From: Micromonospora narathiwatensis
GTDB lineage: Bacteria; Actinomycetota; Actinomycetes; Mycobacteriales; Micromonosporaceae
Assembly (NCBI RefSeq): GCF_900089605.1
Contig: NZ_LT594324.1
Coordinates: forward strand, 1,612,001 to 1,676,000
Length of the DNA stretch: 64,000 bases
Direction: 5' to 3'
The notes under the pieces were generated by a model, which did not search any database, was not told the origin of the DNA, and saw nothing but the letters and a program-made list of their open reading frames with translations. This document shows positions 1 through 8,585 of this stretch, piece by piece. The position numbers and the translations under genes are program-made. Numbering within the stretch: the first letter of the stretch is position 1; the number at the start of each line of letters is the position of its first letter.

Positions 1-1070
1 AGTACGGCCGGACCAAGGGCATCGTGCACCACCTGATCGCCCGCAACCTCGCGGTGGACGAGCAGATCACCGTCGACCCGGAGACGATTGTGGTGACCGT
101 CGGCTGCCAGGAGGCCATGTTCCTGGTGCTGCGGGCGCTGCGGGCCGGGCCGCAGGACGTGCTGCTCGCGGTCGCCCCCACGTACGTCGGGCTGACCGGC
201 GCGGCCCGCCTGGTCGACCTGCCGGTGCGCCCGGTGACCGGCGGGCCGGACGGGATCGACCTGGCCGACCTGCGCGAGCAGGCACGCCGGGCGCGGGCCG
301 AGGGGCTGCGCCCGCGCGCCTGCTACGTGATGCCGGACTTCGCCAACCCCTCGGGGGTCAGCATGGACCTGGCCCAGCGGCGGCGGCTGCTCGACCTCGC
401 CGTCGACGAGGAGCTGCTGCTGATCGAGGACAATCCGTACGGGCTCTTCCCGGCCACCGACGCCGGGCGGCTGCCCACGCTCAAGGCGCTCGACATCCGG
501 CGTCGGGTGGTCTATCTCGGCTCGTTCGCCAAGACCGTGTTGCCCGGTGCCCGGGTCGGATACGTGGTCGCCGACCAGCGGGTGGCCGGCTCCGACGGGA
601 CCGTCGGCCCGCTCGCCGACCAGCTCGCCAAGATCAAGAGCATGGTCACCGTGAACACCTCGCCGATCGCCCAGGCGGTGATCGGCGGGGCGCTGCTGGC
701 CCACGACTGCTCACTGGTCGCGGCGAACGTCCGGGAGCGGGCCGTGTACGCCCGCAACCTGCGGCACATGGTCGACGGGCTGGCCCGGCGCTTCCCGGCC
801 GGCGGCCCGGTGCGGTGGAACGTGCCGGCCGGTGGCTTCTTCGTGGTGGTGACCGTGCCGTTCGGGGTGGACGACGCGCTGCTGCACCGCTCGGCCCGCG
901 AGTACGGCGTGCTGTGGACCCCGATGGCTCACTTCTACGACGACGGCGTGCCGGTGAACGCGCTGCGGCTGTCGGTCAGCGCGGTCACCCCGGAGCAGAT
1001 CGACCTGGGGCTGGACCGGCTCGCGGCGCTGGTCACCGACGAGTTGGCGGCGCTGTCCACCCCGGCCTGA
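1..1070 (+). CDS. PLP-dependent aminotransferase, class I/II fold (5' end missing)
   Basis: This is the C-terminal 85-90 percent of a fold-type I aminotransferase. It should transfer an amino group from an amino acid to a 2-oxo acid using pyridoxal phosphate in the cytoplasm. The frame is open to the left edge of the window, so the true start lies upstream; the GTG at 24 is only the first start-like codon inside the window. The PLP lysine is in SFAKTVLPGARVGY (codon at 531-533). The preceding IEDNPYG and MPDFANPSG segments are typical of the aspartate and asparagine that hold PLP. The family is near 400 residues, so about 50 are missing. It most resembles the aminotransferase domain shared with MocR regulators and 2-aminoadipate aminotransferases. 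Whether a GntR domain lies upstream cannot be seen, and the substrate is unknown. Confidence 0.85.
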   Translation, partial: YGRTKGIVHHLIARNLAVDEQITVDPETIVVTVGCQEAMFLVLRALRAGPQDVLLAVAPTYVGLTGAARLVDLPVRPVTGGPDGIDLADLREQARRARAEGLRPRACYVMPDFANPSGVSMDLAQRRRLLDLAVDEELLLIEDNPYGLFPATDAGRLPTLKALDIRRRVVYLGSFAKTVLPGARVGYVVADQRVAGSDGTVGPLADQLAKIKSMVTVNTSPIAQAVIGGALLAHDCSLVAANVRERAVYARNLRHMVDGLARRFPAGGPVRWNVPAGGFFVVVTVPFGVDDALLHRSAREYGVLWTPMAHFYDDGVPVNALRLSVSAVTPEQIDLGLDRLAALVTDELAALSTPA

Positions 1071-1138
1071 CGCCGCAGGGTCGCCGGTTCGACACCCCCT
1101 GTGCTTCCGGCCGTCGGTCGACCGTAGATAATGGACCG

Positions 1139-1390
1139 ATGGTTGCCTGGCAGTACGCGTTGCTGGTCCGTCGCTATCAGGGGCAGGGCCGCAATTTCAC
1201 CGTGACGTTCGTCTGGTACGGCCCGGACGGGACGCGCACCGACGTGACTCCGTACGGCGACACGGCGATCGCGCACCTCAACCGGGTCGGCCGGGAGGGC
1301 TGGGAGCTGGTCAACGCCGCCGAGGACGTGAACAACGTGCAGGGCAGCACCGAGGTGCACCGCTACTACCTCAAGCGCCCGCTGCGCTGA
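1139..1390 (+). CDS. DUF4177-like small protein
   Basis: An 83-residue protein of unknown function. The hallmark is LNRVGREGWELVNAAED in the second half, which matches the 'lN.lG.eGWELV' signature of DUF4177 proteins, small alpha/beta proteins found widely in bacteria. No signal peptide or membrane segment is visible. The start is the ATG at 1139. There is no clear Shine-Dalgarno sequence, but GATAAT (1127-1132) sits six bases upstream, which fits a leaderless transcript. A larger frame-open region begins upstream, but it overlaps the aminotransferase antiparallel to its coding logic and is not credible. It is the last gene of this + strand group, followed by DUF397 on the other strand. Confidence 0.75.
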   Translation: MVAWQYALLVRRYQGQGRNFTVTFVWYGPDGTRTDVTPYGDTAIAHLNRVGREGWELVNAAEDVNNVQGSTEVHRYYLKRPLR

Positions 1391-1444
1391 CCACACCGCG
1401 GACCGGGGAGGCGACGCGGTCGGTCTCCCCGGTCGCGGCGATGA

Positions 1445-1642
1445 CTAGCCCAGGCGATCGTCCTTCACGGCGGACACGAAACCGATCCAGGCCGTCGGCC
1501 CGAAGGCGAGCGCCGGCCCACCCGGGTCCTTGCTGTCCCGGACGCCGACCACCTCGGCCAGGTTGTCCGCGACCTCCACACAGTTGCCCTGGGCGCCGCT
1601 GCGGCTGCTCTTTCGCCAGGTGGCACGACTCAGGTCACGCAT
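1445..1642 (-). CDS. DUF397 domain protein
   Basis: A 65-residue DUF397 protein. The family pattern is clear: W-RKSSRSGAQGNCVEVA, then VVGVRDSKDPGGPALAF and a C-terminal W-FVSAVK. In actinomycetes these proteins are nearly always encoded just downstream of an XRE-type HTH regulator with a DUF5753 domain, and some pairs act in developmental control or in toxin-antitoxin-like units. The ATG at 1642 is preceded by AAGGAGAGGGTTC, a good ribosome binding site. The frame stays open upstream, but those extra residues belong to the remnant of the HTH partner in another frame. Here the partner is broken, so this copy may be an orphan. Confidence 0.9.
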   Translation of the reverse strand: MRDLSRATWRKSSRSGAQGNCVEVADNLAEVVGVRDSKDPGGPALAFGPTAWIGFVSAVKDDRLG

Positions 1643-1756
1643 GAACCCTCTCCTTGATCTCCAGCACGAGCTTCCGAGATCGTCCTCGGGAAGCGGCTTG
1701 GCCACGAGGGCGTTCCACGCTTCTCCATCCGCCCGCACCTCTTCGACCTGATCGAG
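1635..1756 (-). pseudogene. C-terminal remnant of an HTH/DUF5753 regulator, frameshifted
   Basis: Directly upstream of the DUF397 gene the minus strand reads LDQVEEVRADGEAWNALVA followed by KPLPEDD, then one base appears to be missing, and the next frame reads SRKLVLEIKERVHA and stops inside the DUF397 start (stop at 1635-1637). Joined, PLPEDD-SRKLV resembles the usual end of DUF5753 proteins ('ALSPEESRxLI'). The stop-start overlap is also the usual arrangement for the HTH/DUF397 pair. A TAG at 1757-1759 closes the frame upstream, and no HTH domain is recognisable. This is an inference from a 40-residue fragment. A sequencing error could explain the frameshift but not the absent N-terminal domain. 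Confidence 0.45.
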
Positions 1757-2023
1757 CTACCGGGGTCCGGAGTCCCCTGCGGAGGACGAGAAATGCGTCA
1801 GGAACGCTTCGTCGCGACTGCCTCACGCAGAGTGTTGCATGCGGCACCCGTGTCGGTGAATCGTCCGAGGTGGACGGCGGCGCGGCGATGAGGTGGAAGT
1901 GGTTCCCGCGACCCGAGCGGGAACGAGAGTCGCTGATCAAGAAGTTCGCGTCCGGGAATCCTCGGCGGCGGACGCAAACTTCTTGATCAACGCGGGCGGG
2001 GCGGGGCCGGCGCGGGCCGGCTG
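1643..2023. other. Gene-free stretch between DUF397 and glyA
   Basis: This stretch holds the HTH remnant (to about 1756) and the long hairpin repeat at 1934-1989. It continues with a short GC-rich run (AACGCGGGCGGGGCGGGGCC, 1989-2008) up to the glyA stop. Open frames exist on both strands but show no recognisable domain, no ribosome binding site and poor codon usage. Confidence 0.6.
1934..1989. repeat. Long inverted repeat / hairpin (dispersed-repeat candidate)
   Basis: The left arm TGATCAAGAAGTTCGCGTCCG (1934-1954, written without its last base to stay short: 21 bases) and the right arm at 1969-1989 are complementary at 20 of 21 positions around a 14-base loop. Each arm carries the TGATCA palindrome. 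The element is less GC-rich than its surroundings, ends at the 3' side of glyA, and is followed by a G/C-run. It could terminate glyA transcription on the minus strand. From general familiarity, TTGATCAAGAAGTTTGCGTC-like elements recur between genes of Micromonospora-type genomes. Only one copy is visible here. Confidence 0.75.
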
Positions 2024-3460
2024 TCAGCCGAGGTCGACGGCGGGATAGAGGGGGAAGCCGGTCAGCAGCTCGTTGGCCTGCCGGCTCACCTTGTCGGCCA
2101 CGGCCGGGTCGAGCACGTACTTCGCCTTCGACGGGGTGCCGTCCGGGTTCGACCCGGGGGCGGTCTGGGTGAGCACGGTGTGGATCAGCTCGGCGGTGGC
2201 GTCCATCTCGGCGCCGCCCAGACCCCGGGTGGTCAGCGCCGGGGTGCCGATCCGGATGCCGGAGGTGTACCAGGCGCCGTTCGGGTCCTGCGGGACGGCG
2301 TTGCGGTTGGTGACGATGCCCGAGTCGAGCAGCGCCTGCTCGGCCTGCCGGCCGGTGAGCCCGTAGCCGGAGACGTCGATCAGGACCAGGTGGTTGTCGG
2401 TGCCGCCGGTGACCAGCTTCGCGCCGCGGCGCAGCAGCCCCTCGGCGAGGGCCTGGGCGTTGGCGACGATGCGGGACGCGTAGTCGGCGAAGTCGGGGCG
2501 GCGGGCCTCCGCGAGGGCGACCGCCTTGGCGGCCATCACGTGCGGCAGCGGACCACCGAGCACCATCGGGCAGCCCCGGTCGACCTGGTCGGCCAGCTCC
2601 GGGCCGCAGAGCACCATGCCGCCGCGCGGGCCGCGCAGCGACTTGTGGGTGGTGGTGGTGACGATGTGCGCGTGCGGCACCGGGTCGAAGTCACCGGTGA
2701 AGACCTTGCCGGCGACCAGCCCGGCGAAGTGCGCCATGTCGACCATGAAGGTGGCGCCGACCTCGTCGGCGATCTCCCGCATGATCCGGAAGTTGACCTT
2801 CCGGGGGTACGCCGAGTAGCCGGCGACCAGGATCAGCGGCTTGAACTCGCGGGCCGCCTCGGCGACCTTGTCGTAGTCGATCAGGCCGGTGGCCGGGTCG
2901 GTGCCGTAGCTGCGCTGGTCGAACATCTTGCCGGAGATGTTCGGGCGGAAGCCGTGGGTGAGGTGGCCGCCGGCGTCCAGCGACATGCCGAGCATCCGCT
3001 GGTTGCTCAGCTCGCGGCGCAGCGCGAACCAGTCCGCCTCGGTCAGCTCGTTGACCTGGCGTACCTGGGCCTTCTTCAGGGCCGGGGACTCCACCCGGTC
3101 GGCCAGAACGGCCCAGAACGCGACCAGGTTGGCGTCGATGCCGGAGTGCGGCTGCACGTACGCGTGGGCGGCGCCGAAGAGTTGCCGGGCGTGCTCGGCG
3201 GCGAGCGCCTCGACGGTGTCGACGTTCTGGCAGCCGGCGTAGAAGCGGCGCCCGACGGTGCCCTCGGCGTACTTGTCGCTGAGCCAGTTGCCCATCGCCA
3301 GCAGGGTGGCGGGGGAGGCGTAGTTCTCGCTGGCGATCAACTTGAGCGATTCGCGCTGGTCGGCCAGCTCCGCCCCGATGGCGTCCGCCACCCGCGGCTC
3401 GACGGCGCGGATCACCTCCAGCGCGCTGCGGAAGGCGGTGGATTCGGCGTTCAGCGACAT
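2024..3460 (-). CDS. glyA: Serine hydroxymethyltransferase
   Basis: GlyA converts serine and tetrahydrofolate to glycine and 5,10-methylene-tetrahydrofolate, the main cytoplasmic source of one-carbon units. The protein has 478 residues. The PLP lysine is K273 in [21 protein letters not shown] (241-247) holds the cofactor-stacking histidine region, and [12 protein letters not shown] (39-50) is the N-terminal family signature. It is longer than the roughly 420-residue E. coli enzyme, with an insert around 122-180, as in many actinobacterial forms. The ATG at 3460 follows AGGAGG at ideal spacing. The frame is open 29 codons further, but that stretch is the ZTP riboswitch and not coding. Expression should respond to ZTP/ZMP, that is, to folate limitation. 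Confidence 0.96.
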   Translation of the reverse strand: MSLNAESTAFRSALEVIRAVEPRVADAIGAELADQRESLKLIASENYASPATLLAMGNWLSDKYAEGTVGRRFYAGCQNVDTVEALAAEHARQLFGAAHAYVQPHSGIDANLVAFWAVLADRVESPALKKAQVRQVNELTEADWFALRRELSNQRMLGMSLDAGGHLTHGFRPNISGKMFDQRSYGTDPATGLIDYDKVAEAAREFKPLILVAGYSAYPRKVNFRIMREIADEVGATFMVDMAHFAGLVAGKVFTGDFDPVPHAHIVTTTTHKSLRGPRGGMVLCGPELADQVDRGCPMVLGGPLPHVMAAKAVALAEARRPDFADYASRIVANAQALAEGLLRRGAKLVTGGTDNHLVLIDVSGYGLTGRQAEQALLDSGIVTNRNAVPQDPNGAWYTSGIRIGTPALTTRGLGGAEMDATAELIHTVLTQTAPGSNPDGTPSKAKYVLDPAVADKVSRQANELLTGFPLYPAVDLG

Positions 3461-3483
3461 GCGACCTCCTGATGACGTACGGA

Positions 3484-3566
3484 AGGCCCAGGCGCTCGGC
3501 GTGCGTCCTTGTGACGGGACCGCTTCCCGATGGTGCTCCATCCCCACGCGCCAGTCACGGCCCGCG
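3484..3566 (-). promoter_or_regulatory. ZTP (pfl) riboswitch upstream of glyA
   Basis: Read 5' to 3' on the minus strand, this leader contains GGGCCGTGACTGGCG, then a GGGA..GGAGC hairpin core ending in GGGAAGCGGTCCC, a short linker, and GCCGAGCGCCTGGGCC just before the ribosome binding site. Both the CGTGACTGGCG block and the distal GCCTGGGC block are hallmarks of the ZTP riboswitch. ZTP riboswitches commonly control glyA and purine/folate genes and raise expression when ZMP or ZTP accumulates. The distal block lies about 24 bases from the glyA start, so translational control is plausible. Confidence 0.88.
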
Positions 3567-3569
3567 CCG

Positions 3570-3575
3570 ATCGTA
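3570..3575 (-). promoter_or_regulatory. Candidate -10 element of glyA (TACGAT)
   Basis: TACGAT on the minus strand lies 4-8 bases before the first conserved riboswitch block, so a start of transcription near 3563-3567 would place the RNA motif at the 5' end. No convincing -35 is seen. Confidence 0.4.
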
Positions 3576-3641
3576 CCGGGTACGTCGGGGCCGGTCCGGC
3601 CGACCTCCGCCGGACCGGGCGACCCCGCCTGGGAAAACGGA

Positions 3642-3671
3642 CGGGGCCCGGCGATCGCTCGCCGGGCCCCG
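3642..3671. terminator. Hairpin terminator after the S8 protease gene
   Basis: A perfect 13-bp stem (3642-3654 with 3659-3671) encloses a TCGC loop, 18 bases past the protease stop on the minus strand. There is no strong U-tract, as usual in actinomycetes. It separates the protease from glyA transcription units. Confidence 0.75.
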
Positions 3672-3689
3672 CCACAGGTGTTGCGGCTG

Positions 3690-5174
<1,485 letters not shown>

Positions 5175-5286
5175 ACAGACTCCCAGGGGCTGATCCAGCC
5201 GGCCCCACTGCCTGGCGGGGAGCGGGCCGGCGGAAAACGAGCAGGCTGCTCGCTTTCCTGGGGGTTCAGCGTAGGGACGGGGTGTT

Positions 5287-5315
5287 GTGTTACACACAGC
5301 CAAACGGATGAACAA
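5287..5315 (-). promoter_or_regulatory. Candidate promoter of the S8 protease gene
   Basis: On the minus strand TTGTTC (5310-5315) and TAACAC (5287-5292) are 17 bases apart, giving a sigma-70-like promoter with a leader of about 105 bases. This is the most AT-rich part of the divergent intergenic region. Confidence 0.35.
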
Positions 5316-5463
5316 CAACCGTCATACGGTGCCCGACGGGTGACGTAACCGCTTATTTCCGCATCGGCACCGAGGTGATCGGGTCTCGGCTCCCGGCCGC
5401 GCGTGAACCGGCCGCCGCCGGGTAAGCGCTGGCGCGACCGGAGCCGAGACAGGGAGGTGTGTC

Positions 5464-5703
5464 GTGGCGACCATGACCAAGGAACAGATGAGCCCGGTAC
5501 GGGACAAGAACTACGACCTGATCCACACGTTGCAGATGTCGCTGGAGAACATCTATCGGATGGACACCTACATCGCCGACGCGGACGCGCGGGGCGACAC
5601 GGAACTCGCCAACTGGTTCCGAAAGATCCAGGAGAACAACCGCAAGGCGGGTGACCAGGGCAAGCAGATGCTCATGATGCGCATGCAGCAGGAAGGGCGC
5701 TGA
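5464..5703 (+). CDS. Small helical protein, ferritin-like appearance
   Basis: A 79-residue protein without a name I can support. The sequence is strongly helical and charged, with two predicted helices (YDLIHTLQMSLENIYRMDTY and GDTELANWFRKIQENNRKAG) and a methionine-rich tail (KQMLMMRMQQ). The spacing of Y, E, D and H residues recalls half of a ferritin-like bundle, but no metal-site motif is complete. The GTG at 5464 has GGGAGG seven bases upstream, and an ATG three codons later is the alternative. It is divergent from the S8 protease and followed 120 bases later by the LigD-type polymerase. No signal peptide or membrane segment is visible. Confidence 0.75.
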   Translation: MATMTKEQMSPVRDKNYDLIHTLQMSLENIYRMDTYIADADARGDTELANWFRKIQENNRKAGDQGKQMLMMRMQQEGR

Positions 5704-5809
5704 GCGCGGTCCGAGCCGGGGCCGGACGGGTGTCCCTCGTCGTGGGCATCACGATGATCGCCTGACCGGCCCCGTCGCGCGATGGGCGGCGTGACGGCCC
5801 ACCGCCCGT

Positions 5810-5815
5810 TACGGT
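5810..5815 (+). promoter_or_regulatory. -10 element of a leaderless transcript (TACGGT)
   Basis: TACGGT fits TANNNT and lies seven bases before the GTG at 5823, where no ribosome binding site is present. This supports that start. Confidence 0.5.
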
Positions 5816-5822
5816 GTGGAGC

Positions 5823-6797
5823 GTGGCGACCACGGCGGCCGAGGAGATCCGGGTGGGGGAGCGGCTGGTCCGCGTCTCCAGCCCCGACAAGCCGTACTTT
5901 CCGGAGCGCGGGCTGACGAAGCTGGACGTGGTCCGCTACTTCCTCGCCGTCGGCGACGGCATCCTGCGCGCGCTGCGGGACCGGCCCACCATGCTGGAAC
6001 GGTGGCCGCGCGGGGTGTTCGAGGGCGCGCAGATCGCCACCCGGCAGAGCAACCGCGGCGACGCGTTCTATCAGAAGCGGCTGCCGGCCGGGGCGCCCGA
6101 CTGGGTGCGCACCGCGCACATCACCTTCCCGAGCGGCCGGACCGCCGACGAGGTGGCCCCGAGTGAGCTGGCCGTCGTCATCTGGGCGGTCAACCTGGGC
6201 ACCCTGCGCTTCCACCCGTGGCCGGTCTCGGCCGGCGACGTGGAGCGCCCGGACCAGCTCCGCATCGACCTCGATCCGATGCCCGGGGTGGACTTCGCCC
6301 AGGTGGTCCCGGTCGCCCACGAGGTACGGGCGTTCCTCGACGAGCTGGGGCTGGTCGGCTACCCGAAGACCACCGGCGGCCGGGGCCTGCACGTCTATCT
6401 GTCCATCGAGCCGCGGTGGAGCTTCGGCGAGTGCCGGCGGGCGGTGCTGGCGCTGGGGCGGGAGATGCAGCGCCGGCGACCCGACCTGGTCACCACCACC
6501 TGGTGGCGGGAGCAGCGGGACCGGCCGGTCTTCGTCGACTACAACCAGATGGCCCGCGACCACACCATGACGTCGGCGTACTCGATCCGGCCCACCCCGC
6601 GCGCCCTGGTCTCCGCCCCGCTGGACTGGTCGGAGCTCGACGACGCCCGGCCGGACGACTTCGACGTGCTGAGCCTGCCGGCCCGGTTCGCCGAGCGGGC
6701 CGACCCGCACGCGGGCCTGGACGGGCGTCGGTTCTCCCTGGCGCCGCTGCTGGAGCTGGCCGACCGGGAGGGCCTGGCGGCGCCGCCGGAACGCTGA
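5823..6797 (+). CDS. Stand-alone LigD-type primase-polymerase
   Basis: An archaeo-eukaryotic primase-fold polymerase equivalent to the polymerase domain of bacterial LigD, which fills gaps with ribonucleotides during non-homologous end joining. The protein has 324 residues. RIDLDPMPGVDF (147-158) carries the two metal-binding aspartates D149 and D151, TTGGRGLHVYL is the nucleotide-binding segment, and SAYSIRP lies near the C-terminus. There is no ligase or 3'-phosphoesterase domain, so ligation would need a separate protein. No Ku or ligase gene is in the window. The GTG at 5823 is preferred over GTG 5814 because of the -10 element seven bases upstream. The neighbour on the 3' side is convergent. 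Confidence 0.92.
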   Translation: MATTAAEEIRVGERLVRVSSPDKPYFPERGLTKLDVVRYFLAVGDGILRALRDRPTMLERWPRGVFEGAQIATRQSNRGDAFYQKRLPAGAPDWVRTAHITFPSGRTADEVAPSELAVVIWAVNLGTLRFHPWPVSAGDVERPDQLRIDLDPMPGVDFAQVVPVAHEVRAFLDELGLVGYPKTTGGRGLHVYLSIEPRWSFGECRRAVLALGREMQRRRPDLVTTTWWREQRDRPVFVDYNQMARDHTMTSAYSIRPTPRALVSAPLDWSELDDARPDDFDVLSLPARFAERADPHAGLDGRRFSLAPLLELADREGLAAPPER

Positions 6798-6801
6798 ACC
6801 G

Positions 6802-7308
6802 CTACGGCCAGGGGCTCTGCGCCCCGTCGAACTCCTCGAAGACCAGCCAGCTGCGCGTCGACAGCACCCCGGCGATGCTCTGCACCCGGTCCAGGACCAC
6901 GTCCCGCAGGGTGGCGTTGTCCGGCGCGCGGACCAGGGCCAGCACGTCGTGCTCGCCGCTGAGCAGCGCCACGTGCTCGACGTAGCGCACCCGGGCCAGT
7001 TCGGCCGACACCTCGCGCCAGGTGTTCTGCTCGATGGTCAGCGCGATGTACGCCGACGTGCCCAGCCCGGCCGGCTCCGGTGCCACCCGCGCCCGGAACC
7101 CGGTGATCACCCCGTCCCGGACCAGGCGCTCCACCCGCGCGTACGCGTTGGTGCGCGAGACGTGCACCCGTTCGGCAAGGGTACGGACGGAGAGCCGGCC
7201 GTCGTCGACCAGCTCGCGCAGGATCCGCCGGTCCACCTCGTCGAGCGGCCCGGCCGAACGTCCCGTTCCGCCCGCCACGCCCGGTGCGGGGTTGGTCTGC
7301 TGGCTCAT
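6802..7308 (-). CDS. Lrp/AsnC family transcriptional regulator
   Basis: A 168-residue Lrp/AsnC regulator. An N-terminal helix-turn-helix (LDEVDRRILRELVDDGR through VSRTNAYARVERLVRDG, about residues 22-70) precedes a RAM-type alpha/beta ligand domain (GTSAYIALTIEQN ... HDVLALVRAPD). The first 20 residues are a low-complexity leader. The ATG at 7308 has GAGGAG eight bases upstream. The gene is divergent from the 2-oxoacid dehydrogenase operon with a TTGAC-N11-GTCAA palindrome between them. It therefore probably senses a branched-chain amino acid or keto acid and controls that operon and itself, as BkdR does in other bacteria. The link is inferred from position. The final codons nearly touch the convergent polymerase gene. 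Confidence 0.93.
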   Translation of the reverse strand: MSQQTNPAPGVAGGTGRSAGPLDEVDRRILRELVDDGRLSVRTLAERVHVSRTNAYARVERLVRDGVITGFRARVAPEPAGLGTSAYIALTIEQNTWREVSAELARVRYVEHVALLSGEHDVLALVRAPDNATLRDVVLDRVQSIAGVLSTRSWLVFEEFDGAQSPWP

Positions 7309-7341
7309 GAACCGCTCCTCATCCTGCCATTCGTCCCGCGT

Positions 7342-7362
7342 TTGACCGCGAACTTGAGTCAA
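7342..7362. promoter_or_regulatory. Candidate Lrp-type operator (TTGAC-N11-GTCAA)
   Basis: A perfect inverted repeat, TTGAC (7342-7346) and GTCAA (7358-7362), lies in the 104-base region between the divergent Lrp and dehydrogenase genes. Its size and position suit an Lrp-family dimer. The TTGAC arms may also serve as -35 elements in both directions. Confidence 0.45.
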
Positions 7363-7412
7363 TCATCCGAGGGCACGAGCATAGGACCACCACACGTCCA
7401 GGAGGTCCCGCC

Positions 7413-8585
7413 GTGACGACCACACCCCAGGCGGTCCGCAGGGCATCCCCCCGCAGCCGCCGGAAGGCCAACCCGGCCGTTCCCGACCCGTCGGCCGGCC
7501 TGCTGCCGCGTACCGAGCCGGTCCGGCTGCTGAACCCGGACGGCACCCCGCTGCCGGCCCGCGACGACTACCCGGCGCCGCCCGTCGAGGCGCTGCGCGA
7601 GATGTACCGCCGGATGGTGATCGGTCGCCGCTTCGACGTGCAGGCCACCGCGCTGACCAAGCAGGGCCGCCTCGCCGTCTACCCGTCCTCCCGGGGCCAG
7701 GAGGCGTGCCAGGTGGGCGGGGTCCTGGCGCTGCGCGACAGCGACTGGGTCTTCCCCACCTACCGCGAGTCGATGGCGCTGACCGCCCGCGGCATCGACC
7801 CGGTCGAGGTGCTCACCCTGCTGCGCGGCGACTGGCACTGCGGGTACGACGCGGCCGCCGTGCACACCGCGCCGCAGTGCACCCCGCTCGCCACCCAGTG
7901 CGTGCACGCCGCCGGCCTGGCCTACGGCGAGTCGTACCAGGGGCGGGACACCGTGGCGCTGGCGTTCATCGGTGACGGCGCGACCAGCGAGGGCGACTTC
8001 CACGAGGGCGTCAACTTCGCCGCCGTGTTCAAGGCCCCGGTGGTCTACTTCGTGCAGAACAACAAGTACGCGATCAGCGTCCCGCTGTCCCGGCAGACCG
8101 CCGCCCCGAGCCTGGCGTACAAGGGCGTCGGCTACGGCGTGCCGAGCGAGCAGGTCGACGGCAACGACCCGGTGGCCGTGCTCGCGGTGCTCACCCGCGC
8201 GGTGGAGCACGCCCGCGCAGGCAAGGGGCCGTTCCTGGTCGAGGCGCACACGTACCGGATGGAGCCGCACACCAACGCGGACGACCAGACCCGCTACCGG
8301 GACGCCGAGGAGGTCGAGGCGTGGCGGGACCGCGACCCGATCGCCCGGCTGGAGGCGTTCCTGCGTGACCAGGGTGCGCTGGACGACGCCGCCGTCGCCG
8401 CGATCGTGGACGAGGCCGAGGCGTACGCCGCCGCGCTGCGCGACCGGATGAACGCCCAGCCCACGGTCGACCCGCTGAGCCTCTTCGACCACGTGTACGC
8501 GGAGCCGACCCCGCAGCTGGTCGAGCAGCGCGAGCAGGTCCGCGCCGAACTGGCCGCCGCCCGGGACGAGGAGGGGGACGCCTGA
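7413..8585 (+). CDS. Branched-chain 2-oxoacid dehydrogenase E1 component, alpha subunit
   Basis: The alpha subunit of thiamine-diphosphate-dependent E1, which decarboxylates branched-chain keto acids (or pyruvate) and passes the acyl group to E2. It has 390 residues. The ThDP-binding motif runs from GDG (187-189) to VQNN (214-217), and SSRGQEACQVG (92-102) and PTYRESMALTARG (115-127) are typical of E1 alpha. The first 35 residues are a basic, disordered leader. The GTG at 7413 follows AGGAGGTCCCGCC. The stop overlaps the start of E1 beta by one base (TGATG), showing translational coupling. The substrate could be branched-chain keto acids or pyruvate; the adjacent Lrp regulator favours the former. 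The operon should feed branched-chain fatty-acid primers. Confidence 0.93.
   Translation: MTTTPQAVRRASPRSRRKANPAVPDPSAGLLPRTEPVRLLNPDGTPLPARDDYPAPPVEALREMYRRMVIGRRFDVQATALTKQGRLAVYPSSRGQEACQVGGVLALRDSDWVFPTYRESMALTARGIDPVEVLTLLRGDWHCGYDAAAVHTAPQCTPLATQCVHAAGLAYGESYQGRDTVALAFIGDGATSEGDFHEGVNFAAVFKAPVVYFVQNNKYAISVPLSRQTAAPSLAYKGVGYGVPSEQVDGNDPVAVLAVLTRAVEHARAGKGPFLVEAHTYRMEPHTNADDQTRYRDAEEVEAWRDRDPIARLEAFLRDQGALDDAAVAAIVDEAEAYAAALRDRMNAQPTVDPLSLFDHVYAEPTPQLVEQREQVRAELAAARDEEGDA

Noticed and set aside
1654..1986. 110-residue + strand ORF beside DUF397
   Set aside because: It covers the hairpin repeat and is antisense to the HTH remnant; no domain or ribosome binding site.
2180..3472. 430-codon + strand frame antisense to glyA
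   Set aside because: Low-complexity Gly/Val/Asp/Arg composition typical of reading a GC-rich gene backwards. glyA itself has all catalytic motifs.
3461..3547. Longer glyA start 29 codons upstream
   Set aside because: The extra region is the conserved ZTP riboswitch, and AGGAGG precedes the shorter start.
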